Below, one piece after another: positions 17,692-25,424 of a stretch of 64,000 bases of DNA. The stretch comes from Streptomyces liliifuscus (lineage in GTDB: Bacteria; Actinomycetota; Actinomycetes; Streptomycetales; Streptomycetaceae). A program made the position numbers and the translations under genes. The stretch lies in contig NZ_CP066831.1 of the NCBI RefSeq assembly GCF_016598615.1, positions 9,300,001 through 9,364,000 of the forward strand, in the 5' to 3' direction. Within the stretch, counting starts at the first letter, position 1; each line of letters starts with the position of its first letter. The notes under the pieces are model-generated. The model was not told where the DNA came from and ran no database searches. It was given only the letters and a program-made list of their open reading frames with translations.

Positions 17692-19905
17692 TCAGGGGTA
17701 GCTGGTCAGATTGGCCACGTTGGTCGTGGAGTTGGAGGGGCCGCCCGTGCCGTTGACCACGTGCCGGATGGTGCCCACTCCGCCGAGGGAGACGGTCACC
17801 ATGCTGGTGAAGCGCACATTGGAGTTGGTCGGCGCCTCGATGGCCCGTTCGGCGGCCACGCCCGGGTTGACGTTGAAGTAGCAGTAGCTGCCGAAGCCGT
17901 AGACCTGGTGGCTGGTGACGGAGTTCGCGACCTTGTAGGCGGCGTAGCCCTGGGTGGAGCCGTTCATCCAGGCCGCCTGGTTCGGCGGGTCGTACGGCAT
18001 CTCGTTCTGGTAGAAGTACGTCCGCCCGCCGTTGCCGTTCCAGATGGTCTGGTACTTCTGGTAGTGCTCGACGAACAGGCCGTACGCGGTGACGTTGTCA
18101 CCGTTGACGATCAGGCCGGTGTCGCCGGTGTTGGTGTTCCAGCCGACTCCGCTGCCGTGGTCGGCGCGCCAGATCCAGGTGTGGTCGGCGATGACGTTGT
18201 CGCTGTTGATCACCAGACTGGTGGTCGCCCTGCCGACGGCGGCGCCGCCGACGCGGAAGTACACATCGTGCAGGGACGTCGGGTTCGAGGCGTGCGAGGC
18301 GGACGAGCCCGTCGGGCCGACCTCCATCAGAGTGGGCGAGTTGGTGGTGCCCGCGTCGAAGAGGACGCCCGCGACCTTCACGCCGTCGACGTCGGCCACC
18401 TTCATCGCGGTGACGCCGTTGTCCGGGATGAACGTGGCGAGGCCCAGACCGAGGACGACGGTGTCGGCCCGGTTCACCTGGAGCGTCTGGTTGAGGTGGT
18501 AGACACCCGGGGTGACCAGGAGGTTCTTGCCCGCCGCCAGTGCCGCGTTGATGTCCGCGGCGGTCGCACCCGGCTTCACGACGTAGAAGGTGTCGAGGGA
18601 CAGCGAGCTGCCGGCCGGGGTTCCGTTCGCCCAGCTGGTGCCGGTGGAGTTGGACCGCTGGGACGGCACGAAGACCTGGTAGGCGCCGTTGCCGTCGACG
18701 TACAGGGACGGCTTCTCCCGGCTGACCGGGGTCTGCGCGACCGTGGTGTACGGCGGGCTGGGGAAGCTGGTGGCCGGGACGCCCTGGCTGCCGACGAAGA
18801 CCATGTTCCAGTTGGAGCCGGTCCAGCTTCCGAGCTGGGAGTTGCGGGTCAGCCACTGCTGCTGGCTGCCGGAGTTGACCTGCCCGTCGATCTTGGTGTC
18901 GGCGAGCAGACCGCCGCTGGACCAGCCGTTGTCGTCGAGCGCGACATTGCCGCGCAGATGCATCCGGCGGTACGAGGCCGCCTGCGAGACCGCCCAACGG
19001 TCGGTGCCGCCGGTCGGGTTGACGGACAGGTTCTCGGCGCCGCGCCAGAAGTTCTGCGTCGCGTTGCCCTGGAACCAGTCGGCCTCGGCATGCACCGCGC
19101 CGTTGATCGTGACCGCGTCCGGGGTCAGACCCAGACCCGCGACCTGGGTGTAGAAGCCGACGTTGACATCGGCGTTGTAGGAACCCGGCTTGAACAGGAC
19201 GGCGTAGCGCTGGGAGCCGAACTGGTTCGTCTCCTGCTGCTGGAAGATCGAGTTCACCCTGGTCTGGATCGTCGACGACGACATCGACGGGTCGAAGACG
19301 ACGACGTTCGGGCCGAGGTCCGGATTCGTGCCGGACTGGGTCACGGGGACCACCTGGAAGCGCTGGGCGGCGCTGCCGTTGCAGGTGTACTGCACGAACT
19401 GCACGCTGTCCGCGGCCGAGGCGCCGGGGTCGTCCAGGCACTTGCCGCTGTTGCGGTTCACGAAGTGATAGGCGCCACCGCCCTCGTCGACCGGCAGCCA
19501 CTGCTGATTGGTGCCGCCGCCGTACGCCCACAGATGAACAGGCGCGCTGTCCGCCGTGGACAGGTCGGCGACGTCCACGACCTGGCCGGTGTTGTTGCCG
19601 TTGTTGATACGGACATGGCCGTCGCTGGTGGCGGTGAAGCTCCACCGCTGGGCCGTCGAGCTGTTGCACGCGTACTGCTGTACGACGGTGCCGTTGGCCG
19701 TGGCGGCGGACCTGGCGTCCAGACATCTGCCGCTCGCGGCGTTCATGACCGTGGCGAAGCCGGTGGGCAGCGCGGCGGCCGCGCTCGCCGCCGCACTCGC
19801 GGGCGCGGGTGCGGCGGTGAGCAGGGAGGCGACGGCCGCGGTGACCAACGCGGCGGCAGTGGATCTGCGGCGGCGCTTGAGCGCGGCGGGCAAGTGGGTG
19901 AACAC
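17692..19905 (-). CDS. Secreted ricin-lectin plus parallel beta-helix protein (probable polysaccharide-active enzyme)
   Basis: A 737-residue secreted protein. The GTG start at 19905 follows AAGGAG; the Arg-rich start and hydrophobic core give a signal peptide ending near APASA. A CBM13/ricin trefoil covers about residues 45-185 (QRW, QQW and QRF repeats). The rest is a repetitive Asn/Gly/Val-rich fold of the pectate-lyase or GH55-like parallel beta-helix type, with VVVFDPSMSSSTIQTRVNSI, YAVLFKPGSYNADVNVGFYT and VIADHTWIWRADHGSGVGW. Homologues in Streptomyces carry misleading names such as coagulation factor 5/8 or adenylyl cyclase. The substrate is not evident; neighbouring chitinases suggest fungal or plant cell-wall polymers. 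Confidence 0.75.
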   Translation of the reverse strand: MFTHLPAALKRRRRSTAAALVTAAVASLLTAAPAPASAAASAAAALPTGFATVMNAASGRCLDARSAATANGTVVQQYACNSSTAQRWSFTATSDGHVRINNGNNTGQVVDVADLSTADSAPVHLWAYGGGTNQQWLPVDEGGGAYHFVNRNSGKCLDDPGASAADSVQFVQYTCNGSAAQRFQVVPVTQSGTNPDLGPNVVVFDPSMSSSTIQTRVNSIFQQQETNQFGSQRYAVLFKPGSYNADVNVGFYTQVAGLGLTPDAVTINGAVHAEADWFQGNATQNFWRGAENLSVNPTGGTDRWAVSQAASYRRMHLRGNVALDDNGWSSGGLLADTKIDGQVNSGSQQQWLTRNSQLGSWTGSNWNMVFVGSQGVPATSFPSPPYTTVAQTPVSREKPSLYVDGNGAYQVFVPSQRSNSTGTSWANGTPAGSSLSLDTFYVVKPGATAADINAALAAGKNLLVTPGVYHLNQTLQVNRADTVVLGLGLATFIPDNGVTAMKVADVDGVKVAGVLFDAGTTNSPTLMEVGPTGSSASHASNPTSLHDVYFRVGGAAVGRATTSLVINSDNVIADHTWIWRADHGSGVGWNTNTGDTGLIVNGDNVTAYGLFVEHYQKYQTIWNGNGGRTYFYQNEMPYDPPNQAAWMNGSTQGYAAYKVANSVTSHQVYGFGSYCYFNVNPGVAAERAIEAPTNSNVRFTSMVTVSLGGVGTIRHVVNGTGGPSNSTTNVANLTSYP

Positions 19906-19989
19906 GGATTCTCCTTGCCGAGGGGTTCGGCGGATGGGGGGTGGGGGCCGAAGGGGTCGGCGAATGGTGGGAGTGGGGGTGGCGCTGGA

Positions 19990-21348
19990 TCAGCCGGTGT
20001 ACGCGGCGAAGACGCGGGTGTAGTCCCAGGCGGACTGGCCCACACCGGAGCAGCTGTCGGCGGGGCCGCCGGTGCACGGACGGTCACGGTTGACGGACCA
20101 GAACGTCAGCCGGGCCAGGTGGTGTTGCTGGGCGTAGGCGAGCATCGTCCGGAAGTCGTTCACCGTGACGGTCTCGTTCTGGTCGGTGATGCCGTTCATC
20201 GACGAGATGCCCATGAGCCGGTAGGCCTGGTCGTCGCTGTAGCCGTAGGCGTTCTTCAGCGCGTTCTTGAGGCCTTCGGCGGCCCGCGTGCTGAGGTTGC
20301 CCATGTTCTGGCCGGCGCCGCCGAAGTTGAACGGCATGATCGTCCAGGCGTCCACGGTCAGACCGGAGTTGGCGGCCCGGTTGATCAGGCTGGTGTCGGG
20401 CCCGCTCTGCCCGGTGCCGATGGTGACGTAGACCTTCAGACCGGGGTTGTTGGCCTTCACGGTCTTCAGGGCGTCCACGGTCCGCTGCTGCACGGTCGGG
20501 CTGTTGTAGGCGTCGGCCTCCAGGTCGATGTCGATGGCCTTGAGCCCGTACGCACTGATGACCCGCTGGTACGCGGCGGCGAGTTCGCCCGCGGTGGAGC
20601 AGGAGCTCTCCAGCTTGTTGCCGCTCCAGCCGCCGAAGGACGGGACGACGTCGCCGCCGTTCGCCCGCACGGTGTTGATCGTCTGCTGGTCGACGCCGCC
20701 GGTCAGCGCCCGGCCGCCGTCCCACTGGGGGTTGCAGTAGCCGTTGCTGAGCACGAAGGCGAGGGTGAAGTACTTGACGCCGGTGGCGTTGGTGACCGTG
20801 GTGGGGCTCGGCGGGCTGCCCCAGCCGTTGTAGAGGTACGGGGCCACGGCCATCGGCGTGGACGGGTTGCCGCCGTCACCGGGGGCGGGCGCGGTCCACT
20901 TCTGGTTGGCGCCGCCGCCGCAGCTCCAGATCTGTATGCGGGTGCCGTTGGCGGAGTTGTTGCCGGTGACGTCCAGGCACTTGCCGGCCTGCGGGTTGAC
21001 GATGTCGTTGGCGGAGGAGACCGTCCACTTCTGGTTGGCGGCGCCTGTGCAGCTCCACAGCTGCACGGTGGCACCGTCGGCCGTCGAACTGCCCGTGACG
21101 TCCAGGCATTTGCCGAGGGCGCGGACGGTGCCGTCACTGCCGACCGTCCACTGCTGGGCGGCGGTGCCGTTGCAGTCGTAGAGCTGGACGGCCGTGCCGT
21201 CGGCGGAGTTCGCCCCGGCGACGTCCAGGCACTTCCCGGCGAGGCCGGTGATCGTGCCGGTGGCCGCCTGTGCGGGGGACGCGGTGAGCAGGCCGGTGGC
21301 GAGGGAGAGAACGGCGAGGGAGACAACTGCGGAAAGAGGTCTGGGCAT
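19990..21348 (-). CDS. Secreted GH18 chitinase with N-terminal ricin-type lectin domain
   Basis: A 452-residue chitinase. The signal peptide ends at SPAQA. A ricin/CBM13 trefoil (three QxW repeats: QQW, QKW, QKW) covers about residues 30-152 and is very similar to that of the GH19 chitinase, so one lectin module has been reused. The catalytic domain has the GH18 DxxDxDxE-type motif as LKAIDIDLEAD and a start resembling PYLYNGWGSPPSP. The ATG at 21348 begins a normal signal peptide; a start 14 codons upstream would add a Pro/Arg stretch. A chitin-regulon type operator (21449-21460) lies about 100 bases upstream. Confidence 0.92.
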   Translation of the reverse strand: MPRPLSAVVSLAVLSLATGLLTASPAQAATGTITGLAGKCLDVAGANSADGTAVQLYDCNGTAAQQWTVGSDGTVRALGKCLDVTGSSTADGATVQLWSCTGAANQKWTVSSANDIVNPQAGKCLDVTGNNSANGTRIQIWSCGGGANQKWTAPAPGDGGNPSTPMAVAPYLYNGWGSPPSPTTVTNATGVKYFTLAFVLSNGYCNPQWDGGRALTGGVDQQTINTVRANGGDVVPSFGGWSGNKLESSCSTAGELAAAYQRVISAYGLKAIDIDLEADAYNSPTVQQRTVDALKTVKANNPGLKVYVTIGTGQSGPDTSLINRAANSGLTVDAWTIMPFNFGGAGQNMGNLSTRAAEGLKNALKNAYGYSDDQAYRLMGISSMNGITDQNETVTVNDFRTMLAYAQQHHLARLTFWSVNRDRPCTGGPADSCSGVGQSAWDYTRVFAAYTG

Positions 21349-21390
21349 GCGCGCAGGGGCCCTTCGTGGGGGGACGAACAACCGGGGCAC

Positions 21391-21407
21391 CGTTCACCTC
21401 GTGAACG
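21391..21407. promoter_or_regulatory. Palindrome upstream of the GH18 chitinase gene
   Basis: CGTTCAC-CTC-GTGAACG, a perfect 7+7 inverted repeat, lies 43 bases upstream of the chitinase start. It may be an operator or a leader hairpin. Confidence 0.4.
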
Positions 21408-21448
21408 CTGGATGTGTCACACGGTGCGATGCTGAGCCGTGAACCTAA

Positions 21449-21460
21449 AGGTCTGGACCG
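21449..21460 (-). promoter_or_regulatory. Candidate DasR/chitinase operator
   Basis: Read on the minus strand, the sequence CGGTCCAGACCT differs at one base from TGGTCCAGACCT, the 12-bp element known in Streptomyces chitinase promoters, and resembles the DasR responsive element. It is 101 bases upstream of the GH18 start. In that system N-acetylglucosamine-derived signals lift repression. Only one copy is evident here. Confidence 0.55.
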
Positions 21461-21715
21461 CTTTCGTCAAGAAGTGAAGTAAGCTGTGAAGGAAGTGAGT
21501 TGCAGCTTCCGGCCAGGCTTGGTTCGCCCGCGGGGGAACGCATGCCCGCCGTTCGCCCCACGTTGGTGCTCCCGCAATCCTGTGACCCTGTGTGCGCATG
21601 GAACAGCCACCTGAGTCACCCCAGCCGCACAGTGCCATGTGGTACTTCTTGCCTTCTTGCTTTCTCGGCTCGACTGCCGGCCCTGCTCGTCAACGATTCC
21701 TGTGGTGGCGCAGAC

Positions 21716-22369
21716 GTGAACAACCGCTCTTCCGGCCATCTCCGCCGCGAAGTCTCCGTGGGCCCCGAACGGCTGCTGCTGCTCGGCGACGCCGTGTTCT
21801 CGATCGCGATGACACTGCTCGCCCTGGAGATCACCGTTCCGGAGGGCCTGCCCGACTCCGAAGTCGCCCACGCCGTCCGCGAGGCGCTCCCGGCCATCGG
21901 CGCCTATCTGCTCAGCTTCGCGGTCATCGGCATCCTGTGGCTGGCCCAGCACGCCCTGTTCCGGCTGATCGGGGCGCTCGACCGCTGGCTGCTGCACTTC
22001 TACTTCGCGCTCCTGGCGCTCGTGGCGGCGCTGCCCTTCCCGACCCGGCTGCTCAACGAATACGGCGATACGACCACGGCCACCGCCTTCTACGGGGCGT
22101 CGATCGCCGTGGCCGGCACCCTGCTGTGCGCGATGTATCTGCGCCTGCTGGCGAAGCCCGCGCTGACGGCGACGGACACGTCTCCCGCGGTGCTGAAAGA
22201 GGCCGTCCGCCGCAGCGTCCTGCTGATCCTGGTCTTCGCGACCTCGGTCCCGGTGGCCTTCTTCTCGCCGTCCCTGGCCAAGTACTGGTGGCTGCTGGCG
22301 TTCTCGGCCCGGCTGCTGGCCCGCCGGTCGCGCGATACTGCCGAGGTGCCGACCGGGGAGGCGCGCTGA
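21716..22369 (+). CDS. TMEM175-like (DUF1211) integral membrane protein
   Basis: A 217-residue protein with about six membrane helices. The family signature is near the start as FSIAMTLLALEI, matching the conserved FSxxxTLL pattern of TMEM175 potassium-channel relatives. The GTG at 21716 has a GGTGG upstream and directly precedes the conserved region; longer in-frame versions add a non-coding-looking stretch. Bacterial members are thought to conduct cations; the physiological role is unknown. It stands alone between divergent and unrelated genes. Confidence 0.78.
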   Translation: MNNRSSGHLRREVSVGPERLLLLGDAVFSIAMTLLALEITVPEGLPDSEVAHAVREALPAIGAYLLSFAVIGILWLAQHALFRLIGALDRWLLHFYFALLALVAALPFPTRLLNEYGDTTTATAFYGASIAVAGTLLCAMYLRLLAKPALTATDTSPAVLKEAVRRSVLLILVFATSVPVAFFSPSLAKYWWLLAFSARLLARRSRDTAEVPTGEAR

Positions 22370-22460
22370 GCGCTCCGCCGGAAGGGCCGTGACGGGGCGT
22401 GACGTGCCGTCATGTGCGGGGTGATGTGCGGTGGTGTGCCGTCGATCGTCTGCGGCGCCG

Positions 22461-22501
22461 TCGTGGCCGGTCGCGCAGTTTCCCGCGCCCCTCTGGGGCG
22501 C
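22461..22501. repeat. Streptomyces-type intergenic hairpin repeat, copy 2
   Basis: TCGTGGCCGGTCGCGCAGTT leads to the hairpin GCGCCCC-TCT-GGGGCGC (22485-22501), the same arrangement as at 8895-8938. It lies in the 243-base gap 22370-22612 between two convergent genes and may work as a terminator. Nothing else is seen in that gap. Confidence 0.65.
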
Positions 22502-22612
22502 TGCCGAACCGAACCTTCAATGAACGTGTCCCGGACCCACAGCGCTGTGTCCACCGCAGGGGGGTGATGGAACACGGTGCTGCGAGTCCGGGACACGTTC
22601 CCGGAGTTCCGC

Positions 22613-22870
22613 CTACTCGGCGATCTTGGTACGGCCGACCCACCGGAAGGTCATGGGCTCGGGTTCCTCACCGCCGCTGGTCGTCGGCGGCGCCGGGACT
22701 GTCTCGAAGTGCTCGTATCCATTGCCGTAACGGATCTTGATCTTCTCGCCGGAGAAGATCACCTCGTCCATTTCGGCGAGCTCGACCGTCCCGGACAACT
22801 CGTTGGGACCGCCTTCCAGCTGTACGGAGCTCATCGCGATGGCGGAGGAATCGTGGGCGACTCTACGCAT
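22613..22870 (-). CDS. DUF5988 family small protein
   Basis: An 85-residue acidic protein. The core VQLEGGPNELSGTVELAEMD, then KIRYGNGYEHFETV and a terminal FRWVGRTKIAE, is the pattern of the DUF5988 family, found mainly in Streptomyces. The ATG at 22870 has GAGGAG four bases upstream. No function is known. It is divergent from the methylmalonyl-CoA mutase genes. Confidence 0.75.
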   Translation of the reverse strand: MRRVAHDSSAIAMSSVQLEGGPNELSGTVELAEMDEVIFSGEKIKIRYGNGYEHFETVPAPPTTSGGEEPEPMTFRWVGRTKIAE

Positions 22871-22983
22871 GGGCCTCCTCAGGTCTCGCAACGATTCTTC
22901 GTCGGCCTCCGTCCCTTGGACACCCCTGAAGTTCCCCTATGGATCCGCCGTCCGGCCACGATCCGCCCGCGGCGCTTGAGGGG

Positions 22984-22997
22984 GGTCTAGGGGTACG
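22984..22997. promoter_or_regulatory. TAGGGG motif upstream of the mutase genes
   Basis: GGTCTAGGGGTACG lies 59 bases upstream of the mutase start; CCCCTAT occurs at 22934-22940. The same CCCCTA/TAGGGG core recurs upstream of the sugar operon, the PKS operon and the right-hand sugar genes (see findings). Confidence 0.4.
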
Positions 22998-23055
22998 CGG
23001 GGGAGAAGCCGATACCTATCGTCGAGGCCACGTGGCAGACGTGAAGGAGACAGTC

Positions 23056-24633
23056 GTGCGCGAGTCGGAGTCCGGACTGCCCATCGAGCCGGTCTATGGT
23101 CCGGAGGCTCTGGAGGGCTGGGATCCGGCGGTGAGGCTGGGTGAGCCGGGTGGGTATCCCTTCACGCGGGGTGTCTACCCGTCGATGTATACGGGTCGGC
23201 CGTGGACGATGCGGCAGTATGCCGGGTTCGGTACGGCGGTGGAGTCCAATGCCCGTTACCGGCAGTTGATCGCGAACGGTACGACGGGTCTGTCGGTGGC
23301 CTTCGACCTGCCGACCCAGATGGGCCATGACTCCGATGCTCCGATCGCGCACGGGGAGGTGGGCAAGGTGGGGGTGGCGGTCGACTCGGTCGAGGACATG
23401 CGGGTGCTGTTCGACGGGATTCCGCTGGACCGGGTGTCGACGTCGATGACGATCAACGCGCCCGCCGCGCTGCTGCTGCTGATGTATCAGCTGGTGGGCG
23501 AGGAGCAGGGGGTGCCGGCCGACAGGCTCACTGGCACGGTGCAGAACGATGTGCTGAAGGAGTACATCGCGCGCGGTACCTATATTTTTCCGCCCAGGCC
23601 GTCGTTGCGGCTGGTCGCGGACATCTTCAGGTACTGCCGGGCCGAGATCCCGCGGTGGAACACCATCTCGATCTCGGGCTATCACATGGCGGAGGCGGGT
23701 GCTTCGCCCGCGCAGGAGATCGCGTTCACCCTCGCGGACGGCATCGAGTATGTGCGGACGGCGGTCGCGGCGGGCATGGAGGTGGACGATTTCGCGCCCC
23801 GGCTGTCGTTCTTCTTCGTGGCCCGTACGACGTTGCTGGAGGAGGTCGCCAAGTTCCGTGCGGCGCGCCGGATCTGGGCGCGGGTGATGCGTGAGGAGTT
23901 CGGGGCCCGCAATCCCAAGTCGCTGATGCTGCGCTTCCATACGCAGACGGCGGGGGTGCAGCTGACCGCGCAGCAGCCGGAGGTGAATCTGGTGCGGGTG
24001 GCGGTGCAGGGTCTGGCCGCGGTCCTGGGCGGCACGCAGTCGCTGCACACCAACTCCTTCGACGAGGCGATCGCCCTGCCCACCGACAAGTCGGCGCGTC
24101 TGGCGCTGCGCACCCAGCAGGTGTTGGCGTATGAGACGGATGTGACCGCGACGGTGGATCCGTTCGCGGGCTCGTATGTGGTCGAGCGGATGACCGACGA
24201 CGTGGAGGGGGCCGTGGTCGAGTTGATGGGCCGGGTGGAGGAGCTGGGCGGGGCGGTCGCGGCGATCGAGCACGGGTTCCAGAAGGGCGAGATCGAGCGC
24301 AGCGCGTACCGGATCGCGCAGGAGACCGATTCCGGGGAGCGGGTCGTGGTCGGCGTCAACCGGTACCGGCTCGATGTGGAGGAGCCGTACGAGCCCCTGC
24401 GGGTGGACCCGGCGATCGAGGCCCAGCAGGCCGCACGCCTGGCCACGCTCCGTGCCGGGCGCGACCAGCCCGCGGTGGACCTGGCCCTGGCCGCCCTGAA
24501 GAAGGCCGCCGAGGGCGACGACAACGTCCTGTACCCGATGAAGGACGCGCTGCGAGCCCGGGCCACCGTCGGCGAGGTGTGCAACGCCCTGCGGGAGGTC
24601 TGGGGCACCTACACTCCCGCGGACGCGTCGTGA
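23056..24633 (+). CDS. Methylmalonyl-CoA mutase, large (catalytic) subunit of a split enzyme
   Basis: A 525-residue B12-dependent acyl-CoA mutase subunit containing the substrate-binding TIM barrel but no cobalamin-binding domain, which is encoded next. It interconverts succinyl-CoA and methylmalonyl-CoA. The substrate-specificity residues are of the methylmalonyl type: Tyr55 in RQYAGF and Arg173 in EYIARGTYIF. Isobutyryl-CoA mutase has Phe and Gln at these places. Other conserved blocks: SISGYHMAEAGA, RFHTQTAGVQLTAQQP and GGTQSLHTNSFDEA. The GTG at 23056 is chosen because AAGGAG lies six bases upstream; longer versions lack a ribosome site. It overlaps or abuts the small-subunit gene. It could supply the methylmalonyl extender for the nearby polyketide synthase (inference). 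Confidence 0.88.
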   Translation: MRESESGLPIEPVYGPEALEGWDPAVRLGEPGGYPFTRGVYPSMYTGRPWTMRQYAGFGTAVESNARYRQLIANGTTGLSVAFDLPTQMGHDSDAPIAHGEVGKVGVAVDSVEDMRVLFDGIPLDRVSTSMTINAPAALLLLMYQLVGEEQGVPADRLTGTVQNDVLKEYIARGTYIFPPRPSLRLVADIFRYCRAEIPRWNTISISGYHMAEAGASPAQEIAFTLADGIEYVRTAVAAGMEVDDFAPRLSFFFVARTTLLEEVAKFRAARRIWARVMREEFGARNPKSLMLRFHTQTAGVQLTAQQPEVNLVRVAVQGLAAVLGGTQSLHTNSFDEAIALPTDKSARLALRTQQVLAYETDVTATVDPFAGSYVVERMTDDVEGAVVELMGRVEELGGAVAAIEHGFQKGEIERSAYRIAQETDSGERVVVGVNRYRLDVEEPYEPLRVDPAIEAQQAARLATLRAGRDQPAVDLALAALKKAAEGDDNVLYPMKDALRARATVGEVCNALREVWGTYTPADAS

Positions 24634-24671
24634 ACCCCCGGACACCAGTGGCAGGACAAGGAGACTCACCT

Positions 24672-25088
24672 GTGCCGAACGAACCCCTCCGCGTCGTCGT
24701 GGCGAAGCCGGGACTGGACGGCCACGACCGCGGCGCCAAGGTCATCGCACGCGCCCTGCGGGATGCCGGGGTCGAGGCCATCTACACCGGACTTCACCAG
24801 ACACCGGCGCAGATCGTGACCACGGCCATCCAGGAGGACGCCGACGGCATCGGACTCTCCGTGCTGTCGGGTGCACACATGACCCTGTTCACAGAGGTCG
24901 TCGACCTGCTCCGGGAGGCGGACGCGCTGGACATCACTGTCTTCGGCGGCGGCATCATTCCCGACGTCGACATCAAGCCTCTGCTGGAACGCGGAGTCGC
25001 AGCCCTGTTCACACCGGGCACCTCCACGCAGGAGGTCGTGGAGTGGGTGACCACGAAGATGCGACCGGAGCGCGGCGCGCACGCTTGA
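24672..25088 (+). CDS. Methylmalonyl-CoA mutase, small (cobalamin-binding) subunit
   Basis: A 138-residue B12-binding domain. The DxHxxG motif is Asp16-Gly-His18-Asp-Arg-Gly21, with His18 the lower cobalt ligand; the SxL element is SVLSG and the nucleotide-tail loop is GGGIIPD. Its length fits the small subunits of split acyl-CoA mutases (about 136 residues). The GTG at 24672 has AAGGAG eight bases upstream; a GTG at 24630 overlapping the large-subunit stop (GTGA) would add 14 residues and is a weaker alternative. It forms one operon with the large subunit. Confidence 0.88.
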   Translation: MPNEPLRVVVAKPGLDGHDRGAKVIARALRDAGVEAIYTGLHQTPAQIVTTAIQEDADGIGLSVLSGAHMTLFTEVVDLLREADALDITVFGGGIIPDVDIKPLLERGVAALFTPGTSTQEVVEWVTTKMRPERGAHA

Positions 25089-25346
25089 AGTGCCCCCGCG
25101 GTCAGGCCCGTTGAGGCGCCCTGACCCTGCTCGCCGCCCTCGCACCCGCCCTTGCACCCGCCCTGGTCCACGGCCGCTGGCACGCCCTGCGCACGCCCTG
25201 CGCGACAGCCTGGAACTGGGCGGCGTCGGCGCGTCCACGGTCACCTCACCGCTGCCACGGCTGTACGACACCGACGAGGACCAACCGTGGGACGTCCTGC
25301 GCCGGGCCCGCCTCGACGACCTCGAACGGGTAGCAGTCCGTCGGAA
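25089..25346 (+). pseudogene. Decayed gene remnant with an 11-bp frameshifting duplication
   Basis: No intact gene lies between the mutase operon and the regulator. An apparent coding fragment runs LVHGRWHALR in one frame and then HALRDSLELGGVGAST and RLYDTDEDQPWDVLRRARLD in another. At the switch, CACGCCCTGCG occurs twice in tandem (25181-25191 and 25192-25202); removing one copy joins the frames as RWHALRDSLEL. A further 12-bp tandem (GCACCCGCCCTT/GCACCCGCCCTG) lies at 25142-25165. The encoded fragment matches no family I recognise. Confidence 0.4.
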
Positions 25347-25379
25347 GGCGCGGGTGTCTCGTGGTGAGACACCCGCGCC
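25347..25379. terminator. 14-bp perfect hairpin between convergent transcription units
   Basis: GGCGCGGGTGTCTC (25347-25360) pairs perfectly with GAGACACCCGCGCC (25366-25379) around GTGGT. It separates the mutase operon (plus) from the LAL regulator (minus, ends 25425) and probably insulates the polyketide cluster on its left side. Confidence 0.75.
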
Positions 25380-25424
25380 GGACTTCTGACGGTGGTTCGC
25401 CCGCGAGGCCGAAGAGCGCGCGGG

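Larger units (their letters stand above)
21349..21715. other. Intergenic region with divergent promoters (GH18 chitinase / TMEM175-like gene)
   Basis: 367 bases without a convincing gene. It holds a 7+7 palindrome (21391-21407) and a chitinase-type operator (21449-21460), both nearer the chitinase gene. The right half is less GC-rich than the surroundings and shows no recognisable site. Open frames crossing it have non-coding composition. Confidence 0.6.

Noticed and set aside
23056..25088. Isobutyryl-CoA mutase (IcmA/IcmB) for a butyryl/isobutyryl starter supply.
   Set aside because: The split-subunit layout fits, but the specificity residues are Tyr and Arg rather than Phe and Gln, so a methylmalonyl-CoA mutase is better supported.
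25090..25389. A 99-residue intact gene after the mutase operon.
   Set aside because: Its first third is Arg/Pro-rich out-of-frame sequence, the frame is explained better by an 11-bp duplication, and its end lies inside a terminator hairpin.
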